From Pseudomonadota bacterium (GTDB taxonomy: Bacteria > Myxococcota_A > Polyangia > Polyangiales > Polyangiaceae), in contig JAEYWK010000006.1 in the NCBI GenBank assembly GCA_023431345.1, positions 1 through 32,989 on the forward strand: a stretch of DNA of 32,989 nucleotides. The letters run 5' to 3'. The notes under the pieces are model-generated. The model worked only from the letters and a program-made list of their open reading frames with translations, did not search any database and had not been told where the DNA came from. Of this stretch, positions 1-9,573 are shown in pieces. Position 1 is the stretch's first letter. Each line of letters begins with the position of its first letter. Made by a program: the position numbers and the translations under genes.

Positions 1-2
1 GA

Positions 3-380
3 GCCGTTCCGGTGCAGCGCGCTGCACCGCCGCCGAACGCTGCGCGGCTCGCGGGCCCGCGTCGCGCGGCGTCGGCCATCGACGTGCCGCGTGAGCGTGC
101 CCGCGCCGTCGACAGACGCGCGATCGACCAGCGTTCGCCCCTGGTCCCCAGCGCTGCTCGCCCCGAACGCGTCGAGCGGAGCACCCCCGCACCCCGCGTG
201 GATCCGCGTCCCGCGCCCGCGCGTCGAGCCGAGCCCACCCGCGCCGAGCGTCCCAGCGCCGCGCCGGCCCGCCTGCGCCCCGAGGTCCGCTCGGATTCAT
301 CGCCGCGGATGCGAGCGCCCGCGCCCGCGCGCGACATCGTCCGCACTCCGCCGCCGCCCAACCGCACTCGGCGCCCCTGA
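3..380 (+). CDS. C-terminal end of an Ala/Pro/Arg-rich protein (5' truncated by window edge)
   Basis: The frame is open from the first bases of the window and ends with TGA at 378-380, so only about 125 C-terminal residues are visible. They are almost wholly Ala, Pro and Arg with short repeated APAR/RPER-like runs and no recognisable domain. Such a tail looks disordered and strongly basic. G/C predominates at third codon positions, as in neighbouring genes, which favours real coding, but composition alone makes many frames open here. A GTG at position 12 is an internal codon of the open frame, not a convincing start. The next gene begins 39 bases downstream on the same strand, so they may be co-transcribed. 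I do not recognise the family. Confidence 0.45.
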   Translation, partial: AVPVQRAAPPPNAARLAGPRRAASAIDVPRERARAVDRRAIDQRSPLVPSAARPERVERSTPAPRVDPRPAPARRAEPTRAERPSAAPARLRPEVRSDSSPRMRAPAPARDIVRTPPPPNRTRRP

Positions 381-419
381 CTTGAAGTCGGCCCGCTTCC
401 CTGCTGAGACTGTACCCGC

Positions 420-1001
420 ATGTCGCTTCCTCGCCGCTCGCGCTCGCTCCTCGCGATCCTGTTCGCCCTTCCCCTCGTTGCCTGCGGCTACGGAGGGCAT
501 TCGCGGCATCACGACTACGACGATGACGACTACGAGCCGGGCACCGGCGGGTCCGGCTCGCAAACGGTGGAAGAAGCGCTGATCGACGTCGACCAGCTGC
601 TCGACGTCGAGCCGGGTGACGGCGCGGGCGCCTTCATCGAATACGAGACGGGCGGCTACTACCACGTGACCACGAGCTGCGACGCCGCCGAGAACGGCGC
701 CTGCTACTGGGACATCGTGGTGGTGCCGCTCGACGATGCTCCCGTGCTCGCCGCCACTCCTCTCGACCTCGAGTCGGACGATTCGCTCAGCATCACGGCC
801 GGGAATCAGCTGCGCCTGGTTGCGACCACCGGCAAGGACTTCGACGGCTTCTCGTTCCAAACGGAGCCCGGCGCCGCCGTGCGCGTCGATGTCCTGCTCG
901 ACGACGCTCCTGCCAATCCCTACCTGTTTTGGGTCGGCGATGGCGCTCTCCGCAGCGGCGCGCCATCGAACCCCATTGATCTCGTCCCCAGCGCCGAATA
1001 G
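420..1001 (+). CDS. Small secreted lipoprotein of unknown function
   Basis: The 193-residue product starts with a basic segment (RRSRS), a hydrophobic stretch and a lipobox LVAC at residues 19-22, so it should be lipidated at Cys22 and anchored in the envelope. A His/Asp-rich spacer (HHDYDDDDYEP, about residues 30-40) follows the lipid anchor and could bind metal, although that is only inference. The rest is acidic with many short beta-prone segments and two Cys (CDAAENGACYW) that may form a disulfide. I do not recognise the family. There is no clear Shine-Dalgarno before the ATG at 420. A perfect hairpin follows the stop codon, consistent with the end of a transcript. Confidence 0.75.
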   Translation: MSLPRRSRSLLAILFALPLVACGYGGHSRHHDYDDDDYEPGTGGSGSQTVEEALIDVDQLLDVEPGDGAGAFIEYETGGYYHVTTSCDAAENGACYWDIVVVPLDDAPVLAATPLDLESDDSLSITAGNQLRLVATTGKDFDGFSFQTEPGAAVRVDVLLDDAPANPYLFWVGDGALRSGAPSNPIDLVPSAE

Positions 1002-1011
1002 CTGAGCGCTG

Positions 1012-1044
1012 CAGCCCCGAGCGGGTCGAGCGTGCTCGGGGCTG
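1012..1044. terminator. Hairpin between convergent genes
   Basis: A perfect 11-bp inverted repeat (CAGCCCCGAGC at 1012-1022, GCTCGGGGCTG at 1034-1044) with an 11-nt loop lies just after the lipoprotein stop and before the end of the opposing EF-hand gene. No T-tract follows, so it resembles the U-less hairpins common in GC-rich genomes. It could serve transcripts from either side. Confidence 0.5.
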
Positions 1045-1079
1045 GGCTGGGCCGCGGAGCCATCAGGCCTGCTGCGCGA

Positions 1080-1439
1080 TCACGCTTTCTGTGAAGGCTT
1101 GACCCGCTTCGGAAACTTGCCGTCTTTGCGGGCCTGCTTCATCTCGTCCCGACTGATCTTGTTGTCCTTGTTGGCGTCGGCCAGCTTGATGCGCTCCCAG
1201 CGCTCCTCGCCGACCTCGTCCTTGGTCAGAAAGCCATCCTGGTTCTTGTCGGCCTTCTTGAAGAGGCCGCCGTGCCCTTTGCCTTCGCCCTTGGCCTTGC
1301 CATGGCCCTCGCCCTTGGCCTTGCCGTGGCCCTCGCACTGAGCTTCAGCCTTCGGGGTCTCGGCGAGCGCCAGGGCGGAGGTGGCGATGCCGGCGGTGGC
1401 GAACAGAAACGCGACAGAGAAACGCTTGATGGTGTTCAT
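1080..1439 (-). CDS. Secreted EF-hand calcium-binding protein
   Basis: This 119-residue protein has a signal peptide (basic MNTIKRF, hydrophobic core, probable cleavage after LALA at residue 26). Two EF-hand loops follow: DKNQDGFLTKDE (64-75) and DANKDNKISRDE (88-99). In the second the usual Gly at loop position 6 is Asn. Between signal and EF-hands is a Gly/His/Lys repeat with two copies of GHGKAKGE that could bind transition metals or polyanions. The start ATG at 1439 has AGGAAG eight bases upstream. The protein is probably periplasmic or exported and binds Ca2+; its partner is unknown. It is transcribed divergently from htpG, and the two share 185 bp of upstream DNA with a palindrome. Confidence 0.8.
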   Translation of the reverse strand: MNTIKRFSVAFLFATAGIATSALALAETPKAEAQCEGHGKAKGEGHGKAKGEGKGHGGLFKKADKNQDGFLTKDEVGEERWERIKLADANKDNKISRDEMKQARKDGKFPKRVKPSQKA

Positions 1440-1576
1440 TGGACTTTCTTCCTGGCGGCCATCCCGGCTCGCTCTGGCCTAACCGACGCCGCTCCCCGCT
1501 GGGTCCCTACGCTCGCCTGAAGATTCCCGCGAACCGGCCAGGAATGGCTCGTTTCCGGTGGAGGTGGCTGCCCCCC

Positions 1577-1600
1577 TTGACACCTTGCGCCACGTGTCAA
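1577..1600. promoter_or_regulatory. Palindromic operator candidate upstream of htpG
   Basis: TTGACAC (1577-1583), 10 bases, then GTGTCAA (1594-1600) form a perfect inverted repeat ending 24 bp before the htpG ATG, inside the divergent htpG/EF-hand region. The layout recalls the CIRCE heat-shock operator (TTAGCACTC-N9-GAGTGCTAA) but arms and spacer differ. Each arm contains a TTGACA hexamer that could act as a -35 element; no convincing -10 is visible at the right distance on either strand. Confidence 0.5.
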
Positions 1601-1624
1601 ACCTACGCGCCGAGGAATTCCGAG

Positions 1625-3505
1625 ATGAGCGCCGTCAACCATTCGTTCCAAGCTGAAGTCAGCCAAGTCCTCCGACTCGTCATCCACTCGCTATACAGCA
1701 ATCCTGAAATTTTCTTGCGCGAGCTGCTGTCCAACGCTTCGGATGCGCTCGACAAACGGCGCTTCTCCGCCCTGCAAGACCCCTCGCTCCTCTCGGCCGA
1801 CGAGACGCTGAAGGTGAAGCTCATCCCGAACAAGGAGCAAGGGACGCTCACGATTTGGGACAGCGGCATCGGCATGGGCGAGGAAGAGCTCAAGCAGAGC
1901 CTCGGCACGATCGCCTGGTCGGGCTCGCGCGAGTTCCTGAAGAAGCTCGAAGGTCAAAGCGCCGAGGGCAAAGATCTGCCGCAGCTGATCGGCCAGTTCG
2001 GCGTCGGGTTCTACAGCGCGTTCTTGGTCGCGGAGCGCGTCGAGGTCATCAGCCGCGCCGCCGGCACCGCGCCGGCCCACCGCTGGGAGTCGACCGGTGA
2101 AGGTGGCTTCTCGATCGACCAAGCCGAGCGCGACGCCGTCGGCACGAGCATCGTGCTGCACCTGAAGAAGGACGCGAGCGAATACCTCGACGACTACCGA
2201 CTGCGCCAGTTGGTGGAGCGCTACTCCGACTACCTCTCGTACCCGATCGAGCTGCCGAAGGCGGGCAAAGACGGCGAATTCGAGACCATCAACCGCGGCA
2301 CGGCGCTGTGGCAGCGGTCGCCGAAGGACGTCACGCCCGAGCAGTACGAGGAGCTGTACAAGCACCTCACCCACGACTGGACGGCGCCGCTCACGCACCG
2401 GCACTTCAAGATCGAGGGCACGCAAGAGTTCGCCGGCTTGGTGTACGTGCCCGGGCGGCCGCAGTTCGATCTGTTCGAGCCGGACGCCAAGCACGGCGTG
2501 CGCCTGCACGTGCGCCGCGTCTTGATCATGGAGAGCTGCGAGGAGCTGGTGCCGCGCTGGCTGCGCTTCGTGCGCGGTGTGGTCGACTCCGAGGACTTGC
2601 CGCTCAACGTCTCGCGCGAAACCCTGCAAGACTCGAAGATCGTCCGCACCATCCGCAAGCAGGTGCAAAACCAGGTGCTCGACGCCCTGGCCGAGCTCGC
2701 CAAAGACAAGCCGGAGGAGTACGAGAAGTTCTGGGCCGCGTTCGGCCCGGTGCTGAAGGAGGGCCTGCACTTCGACCCGGAGACGGGCGAGCGGCTCACC
2801 AAGCTGCTGCGCTACGAGAGCGCCGCCACCGGCAAGAACGTGAGCCTGGATCAATACCTCGAGGCAGCTCCCGAGGGTCAGCCCGCCATCTACTACGTGA
2901 CGGCCCCGTCGAAGGCGATCGCGAGCCAGAGCCCGCACCTCGAGCGCGTTCGTCAAAAGGGCTACGACGTGCTGTTGATGGTCGATCCCGTCGATCCGTT
3001 CGCCGTGTCCGGCCTCAGCGAGTACCAGGGCAAGAAGGTGGTGTCGGTCGCTTCGCCCGAGCTCGATTTGGGCGAAGGCGACGAGAAGAAGCCGGAAGAA
3101 GCTCAAACCAAGGAGCAGACGGCGCTGCTCGAGCGCTTCGGCAAGGTGCTCTCCGAGCAGGTCTCGACGGTGAAAGCGTCGGCGCGCCTGCTCGACTCGC
3201 CCGCTTGCCTGATCGTGCCCGACGGCGGGCTGCCTCCGCAGATCGAGCGCATGATGCGCGCGCAAGGTCACAAGCTGCCGAAGGCGGCGCGCATCTTGGA
3301 GCTGAACCTCGAGCACCCGCTGCTGAAGAACCTGCAGCGCCTGGAAGACTCAGCGCCCGGCTCCGAGCGCGTAGAAGAGTGGATGCGCCTGATCTACGAC
3401 CAAGCGCTGCTGGCCGAAGGCAGCCCGATCGAAGATCCGGCCGCGTTCGCCAAGCGCTTGACCAAGCTGTTCACGGCCGCCAGCGAGAAAGAAGCGGTGG
3501 GCTAG
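1625..3505 (+). CDS. htpG: Chaperone HtpG (bacterial Hsp90)
   Basis: ATP-dependent cytosolic chaperone of the Hsp90 family. The ATG at 1625 was chosen over the longer open frame starting at 1439 because GAGGA (1612-1616) lies 8 bases upstream and the protein then begins at the family's N-terminus; 626 residues matches the usual 620-640. The N-terminal GHKL ATPase domain shows LRELLSNASDA (residues 31-41, with the Mg-coordinating Asn37), DSGIGM (79-84, where DNGIGM is more usual) and GQFGVGFYSAF. The middle domain has the conserved RRVLIMESCEELVPRWLRF and LPLNVSRETLQ segments, and the C-terminal dimerisation region is present. The upstream palindrome suggests stress-responsive control. The gene converges on ppk1 with 24 bp between stops. 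Confidence 0.97.
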   Translation: MSAVNHSFQAEVSQVLRLVIHSLYSNPEIFLRELLSNASDALDKRRFSALQDPSLLSADETLKVKLIPNKEQGTLTIWDSGIGMGEEELKQSLGTIAWSGSREFLKKLEGQSAEGKDLPQLIGQFGVGFYSAFLVAERVEVISRAAGTAPAHRWESTGEGGFSIDQAERDAVGTSIVLHLKKDASEYLDDYRLRQLVERYSDYLSYPIELPKAGKDGEFETINRGTALWQRSPKDVTPEQYEELYKHLTHDWTAPLTHRHFKIEGTQEFAGLVYVPGRPQFDLFEPDAKHGVRLHVRRVLIMESCEELVPRWLRFVRGVVDSEDLPLNVSRETLQDSKIVRTIRKQVQNQVLDALAELAKDKPEEYEKFWAAFGPVLKEGLHFDPETGERLTKLLRYESAATGKNVSLDQYLEAAPEGQPAIYYVTAPSKAIASQSPHLERVRQKGYDVLLMVDPVDPFAVSGLSEYQGKKVVSVASPELDLGEGDEKKPEEAQTKEQTALLERFGKVLSEQVSTVKASARLLDSPACLIVPDGGLPPQIERMMRAQGHKLPKAARILELNLEHPLLKNLQRLEDSAPGSERVEEWMRLIYDQALLAEGSPIEDPAAFAKRLTKLFTAASEKEAVG

Positions 3506-3529
3506 AACCGTCCGCTAGCCCCGAACGCC

Positions 3530-5791
3530 TCAGTCCTCGCGGCGACGCTTCTTGTGCTTCTTGTCGGGGCGGCGGCGTAGGCGTTCGATGGGTGGCGGCG
3601 GCACCGTGAGCGGCTTGGAGGCCAAGCCTCGGATCGGCTCTTGTTCGCGTGCCCGCTCGCGCGCAAGCTCCATGAAGCGCTGTTGGCTGCGCACGCCGAT
3701 CTCGCGGTTGGGAAATCGCTCGTAGGCGCCGCTGGGTGTGAGCAGCCAGCCCTTGGCCGTGTCGCTGCGCATCGTGCCCAAGATCTCGTCGATCACGCGC
3801 TGGCGCAGGCTCTCGTCGAGGATCGGGAACATCACCTCGACGCGGCGCCGGAAGTTGCGCGGCATCCAATCCGCGCTCGAGCAGAACACCTCGTCCGCGC
3901 CGCCGTTCTTGAAATGGAAGATGCGCGCGTGCTCGAGGAAGCGGTCGATCACCGTGTGCACGCGGATTCGATCGCTCACGCCAGCGATGCCGGGGCGCAA
4001 GCAACAGATGCCGCGCACCAAGAGCTCGATCGTCACACCGGCCTGAGAGGCCGCGTAGAGCGACGCGATCACGTCCGCGTCGACCAGGGAGTTGAGCTTG
4101 GCCACGATGCCCGCGGGGCGGCCGGCCTTGGCGTGCTCCGCTTCGCGCGCGATCAGGCCGAGCACCGCCTCGTGCAAGCCGAGCGGCGCGGCGATCAGCC
4201 GGTTCCAGCGGGCTGGAGCGCTGTAGCCCGTCAGCATGTTGAAGAACGCGGTCGCGTCCTCGGCGATGTCTTCGCGGGCGGTGAAGAGCGAGATGTCTTC
4301 GTAGAGGCGCGCGGTTTGTTGGTTGTAGTTGCCGGTCGCCAGGTGCACGTAGCGCTTGAGGCCGCCGCGCTCGCGCCGCACCACCATCAAGACCTTGGCG
4401 TGGGTCTTGAACCCGAGCAGGCCATACATCACGTTGACGCCCGAGCGCTCGAGCGCGCGCGCCCAGGCGATGTTGCTCTCCTCGTCGAAGCGCGCTTTGA
4501 GCTCGACGAGCGCCGTCACCTGCTTGCCCAGCTCGGCGGCGCGCTGCAGCGCGCGCACCAGCGGCGACTCGCCGCCGGTGCGATACAGCGTCTGCTTGAT
4601 GGCGATGACCCGCGAGTCCTCCGCGGCTTGCGACAAGAAGTCGATCACGGCCTCGAACGACTCGTACGGGTGGTGCAAGAGCACGTCGCGCCCGGCGATG
4701 GTCTCGAAGAAATCGTCGGCGTCGCGCAGCGGCGGCACGTACTGGGGCAAGAACGCTTCGTCGCGAAGGTCGCGCCGGTCGTCGCCCGCGCTGAGCACCG
4801 TCATGTCGCCGAGGAACAGCGGCCCGTCGACGCTATAGACGTCGCGCGACGGATCGAGCTGCAGCGCGCGGCACAGCCACTTGAGCGACTCGCTGGGCGC
4901 GCTGCCGCTCACCTCGAGCCTCACCGCGTTGCCTCGCTCGCGGCGCCGCAGCTCGGCCTGCAACGTGCGCAGCAGATCCTCGGCCTCCTCGTCGTCGACC
5001 TGCAAGTCGAAGTCGCGCGTGACGCGGAAGGCGTATTGGCCGAGCACGCGCAGCTGCGGAAAAATCAGCTTCGTGTGGCGTAAAATCAGCTCCTCGACGG
5101 CGACGAACGCGCGGCGCGTGCCGGTCATCGGCACACGGATCAAGCGCGGGATCATGCGCGGCACCTGCACGAGGCCGAACGAGGGCTCGTTCGTGTGCGG
5201 GCGCTTCTCGAAGATCATCCCCACGTTGATGCTCTTGTTCCGTACGTGCGGGAACGGGTGCACGGGGTCGATGGCGATCGGCGTGAGGGCGGGGAAGATT
5301 TCCCGGGCGAAGTACTCGTCGAGCGCGGCTTGCTCTTTCGGATCCAGCTCGCTCGCGGAGACGAACGCGACGCCTTCGCGACGCAGCTCGGGCTTGATCG
5401 CGTTCCATACGCGATAGCTCTGCGTCGTGAGCTCCTGAGCCCGCTCGCTCAGGGCGGCGAGCTGCTTCTGCGGGGTCATGCCGTCGGCGGTCGACTCTTC
5501 GACCTCGCCCGACAGCTGCGCCTGCAGGCCCGCGACGCGCACCATGAAGAACTCGTCGAGATTCGACGCGAAAATGGCGAGAAATTTCGCGCGCTCGTAG
5601 AGCGGCACGCGCGGGTCGTCCGCCTCCGCCAAGACCCTCGCGTTGAACTCGAGCCAAGATAGCTCGCGGTTGATGTAGAGGGAGGGGTCGTCGGCGCGGG
5701 GCGGCTGGTTGGCCACGGGGATGCTGGCCGGAACGCTGACTGCTGGCCGGCTAGCTTCGGGGACGAACGTCATGGTCGGGGGGACCGGCAT
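3530..5791 (-). CDS. ppk1: Polyphosphate kinase 1
   Basis: Catalyses reversible transfer of the ATP gamma-phosphate to inorganic polyphosphate. Family segments run in order: N-terminal YINRELSWLEFN and FLAIFASNLDEFFMVRVAGL, the head domain with HPFPHVRNKSIN, then two phospholipase-D-like catalytic domains. The autophosphorylated His is in FKTHAKVLMV (His464 counted from ATG 5791) and the second catalytic His in RFLEHARIFHF (His621). Their spacing of 157 equals that of His435 and His592 in the E. coli enzyme. The 753 residues are slightly long because of an N-terminal extension and a basic tail (KHKKRRRED). The start is uncertain: GTG 5821 and ATG 5773 are in frame, and ATG 5791 has only a weak upstream AGG. 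No exopolyphosphatase gene is adjacent. Confidence 0.96.
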   Translation of the reverse strand: MPVPPTMTFVPEASRPAVSVPASIPVANQPPRADDPSLYINRELSWLEFNARVLAEADDPRVPLYERAKFLAIFASNLDEFFMVRVAGLQAQLSGEVEESTADGMTPQKQLAALSERAQELTTQSYRVWNAIKPELRREGVAFVSASELDPKEQAALDEYFAREIFPALTPIAIDPVHPFPHVRNKSINVGMIFEKRPHTNEPSFGLVQVPRMIPRLIRVPMTGTRRAFVAVEELILRHTKLIFPQLRVLGQYAFRVTRDFDLQVDDEEAEDLLRTLQAELRRRERGNAVRLEVSGSAPSESLKWLCRALQLDPSRDVYSVDGPLFLGDMTVLSAGDDRRDLRDEAFLPQYVPPLRDADDFFETIAGRDVLLHHPYESFEAVIDFLSQAAEDSRVIAIKQTLYRTGGESPLVRALQRAAELGKQVTALVELKARFDEESNIAWARALERSGVNVMYGLLGFKTHAKVLMVVRRERGGLKRYVHLATGNYNQQTARLYEDISLFTAREDIAEDATAFFNMLTGYSAPARWNRLIAAPLGLHEAVLGLIAREAEHAKAGRPAGIVAKLNSLVDADVIASLYAASQAGVTIELLVRGICCLRPGIAGVSDRIRVHTVIDRFLEHARIFHFKNGGADEVFCSSADWMPRNFRRRVEVMFPILDESLRQRVIDEILGTMRSDTAKGWLLTPSGAYERFPNREIGVRSQQRFMELARERAREQEPIRGLASKPLTVPPPPIERLRRRPDKKHKKRRRED

Positions 5792-5865
5792 CCTAGCGCC
5801 CAGCCTAGCTCGTGACCTCACCCTCGGCGGCTGGCCATCGAAAAGTCACAAGCGTGGCGCTTCGC

Positions 5866-5879
5866 CCCCAAGTTTGGGG
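5866..5879. promoter_or_regulatory. Small inverted repeat in 5' leader
   Basis: CCCCAA (5866-5871), GT, TTGGGG (5874-5879) is a perfect 6-bp inverted repeat 13 bases before the GTG chosen for the next gene. Its right arm holds the only G-rich stretch that could serve as a Shine-Dalgarno, so folding could mask it. Function is inferred only. Confidence 0.3.
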
Positions 5880-5892
5880 CTATTGTGCGCTC

Positions 5893-7089
5893 GTGAAGCT
5901 TCGGCAGGTGGCCATGGCGCTGGGGGTGGGCATCGCCTCCTTCGCGGCGTGCACGCGGGTCGAGCTTGCCGACCAGCCTCCGCCGGTGGCCATCGAAGGC
6001 GGCTTCGCGGGAGAGCCTCAAGGAGGGGCCGGCTCGCAGCCCGGTGAGGGCGGCTCCGGCATGGGCGGCGTGGGTTTCGACCTTGGAGGAGCGCCGGTCT
6101 CCGTCGAGGTCGGCATTTGGCCGACTTTTGCGGCGCGGTCGGCCGACGATCAGGTCGCCCCCGTCGTGGCCGCCGTGCAAGCGCTCTCGGCTGGCTCGCT
6201 GACGCTGCCGCTCTACACGCGCTGGGACGACCTCAGCGGAGCGACTGGCTCGCCGCGCGCCGTGACTTGGGCGCGGCTCGAAGCGATGATCGCGCCTTAC
6301 CGCGCGCGCGGCGCCGACGTCGCGCTGTGCGTGGGCGTCGTCGACCGGCAGCGACCGGCTTGGCCGGTGGCCACGCTCGACGAGGGGGCTGAGGCCGCCA
6401 TCGAGCGCACCATCGACGAAGTCTTCTCGCGCTACGGGCCGCTGCTCTCGCACCTGTGCTTCGGGCACGAGCTCGACCGCTACCTCGCGGTCGCCGAGCC
6501 CGAGGAAGGTGACCAAGTCGTGGAGCTCGTGCGCCACGCGGTCGAGTACGCGCGGCGCCACCCCTCGAAGGCAGCCCGCACGTCCATCAGCACCTCCATC
6601 ACGCTCAGCGCTCTCGAGAGCGAAACGGAGGTGCTGCTCGCGCGCCTGCTCATCGGCGACCAAGCGGTCGTCAGCTACGACGCGCTCGACGCCGAGGGCG
6701 AGCTGAAAGAGCCGGAAGCGATCTCCGGAGAGCTCGGCTCCGCGCTCGAGGTGCTGGCGCGCCTCTCCGCTCGGCCCAAGGTGCTCGCGCTGTTCGAGGT
6801 GGGATACCCGAGCGGCGGCGCCAGCGGAGCGACCGAGCGCGCGCAGCGCACCTTCTACGAGGCGCTCTTCGATACGCTCGACGCGCACCGGAGCGAGCTG
6901 TCGTTCGTCGGTGTTTATGGCCTCGGCGATCGCTCGTCGCCCGACTGTGAAGCCGAGGCGGGCTCCTTCGGCGAAGGGCGAGCGGCGAGCGCACGCCCCC
7001 TCGTGCGCTGCAAGATGGGTCTCCGGGCCGAGCGGGGCGAGAAGCTGGCTTGGCCAGTCGTCTCTCGCGCGCTTTCCCGAGATTGGTGA
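5893..7089 (+). CDS. Lipoprotein with predicted TIM-barrel (glycosidase-like) domain
   Basis: The GTG at 5893 was preferred to the longer open frame from 5812 because it gives a short basic start (VKLRQ), a hydrophobic core and a lipobox-like FAAC ending at Cys20. A Gly-rich linker (about residues 36-65) follows, then a roughly 320-residue domain. Alternating hydrophobic strands such as SVEVGIWPTF, DVALCVGVVD and PKVLALFEVGY, together with LCFGHELDRYLA, resemble TIM-barrel glycosidase segments in which an (G)NE-type motif follows a strand; here it reads GHEL, so activity is doubtful. C-terminal FVGVYGLGDRSSPDC fits a last strand. I cannot name a family. It is divergent from ppk1 with about 100 bp between starts and lies upstream of prkA on the same strand. 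Confidence 0.75.
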   Translation: MKLRQVAMALGVGIASFAACTRVELADQPPPVAIEGGFAGEPQGGAGSQPGEGGSGMGGVGFDLGGAPVSVEVGIWPTFAARSADDQVAPVVAAVQALSAGSLTLPLYTRWDDLSGATGSPRAVTWARLEAMIAPYRARGADVALCVGVVDRQRPAWPVATLDEGAEAAIERTIDEVFSRYGPLLSHLCFGHELDRYLAVAEPEEGDQVVELVRHAVEYARRHPSKAARTSISTSITLSALESETEVLLARLLIGDQAVVSYDALDAEGELKEPEAISGELGSALEVLARLSARPKVLALFEVGYPSGGASGATERAQRTFYEALFDTLDAHRSELSFVGVYGLGDRSSPDCEAEAGSFGEGRAASARPLVRCKMGLRAERGEKLAWPVVSRALSRDW

Positions 7090-7257
7090 CGAGCGAGCGA
7101 GCGAGATCGGGCGAGCCGGCGGAGATTGAGCGAGATGGAGCAAGAGCGGTGAAGCTAGGCCCGCCCGCCGAGGACGGGACGGACGCGGAAATGTGTGGTT
7201 TACTCAAGGCTTGTCACGAGCCCGCGCAACGCTTGCACGAGGAGATAGGGACGCAAG

Positions 7258-9336
<2,079 letters not shown>

Positions 9337-9389
9337 CGGCTCGTAAAGCCGCCTTCAGTCCCCAGATTTTTTCACCGGAAGATCAGGAG

Positions 9390-9429
9390 GCGCCACGCCG
9401 ATTCGGACCTCGCGAATCGAGCGTGGCGC
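9390..9429 (+). terminator. Strong intrinsic terminator after prkA
   Basis: GCGCCACGC (9390-9398) pairs with GCGTGGCGC (9421-9429), and CGATTCG (9399-9405) pairs with CGAATCG (9413-9419). Together they make a 16-bp stem with one bulged A (9420) and a 7-nt loop. TCGTGTTTTGTG follows, a reasonable U-rich tail. It lies about 55 bases after the prkA stop. Confidence 0.75.
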
Positions 9430-9498
9430 TCGTGTTTTGTGCGGTCGGTTACGCGGGGACGCACCAGGCTGAAGCCAAGCACGCCCAGCCGCCCTGAG

Positions 9499-9526
9499 CC
9501 CCAATCCCCCTTCCCCCCTTCCCCCC
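9499..9526 (-). other. G-quadruplex-type tract upstream of gltS
   Basis: Read on the minus strand, this is four G runs of 6, 6, 5 and 4 separated by AA, AA and ATT, meeting the canonical G4 pattern. It ends 47 bases before the gltS start. The rest of the 237-bp prkA-gltS gap holds the prkA terminator and a copy of a 15-bp recurring element at 9524-9538; no gene is seen. Confidence 0.6.
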
Positions 9527-9573
9527 TTCCTGTTGAAAAAATCTCGCTACGTTCGCCGTGCTAGGGGGTCGTT

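Noticed and set aside
1691..3316. 541-codon minus-strand open frame opposite htpG
   Set aside because: Shadow of htpG with Arg/Leu/His-rich composition.
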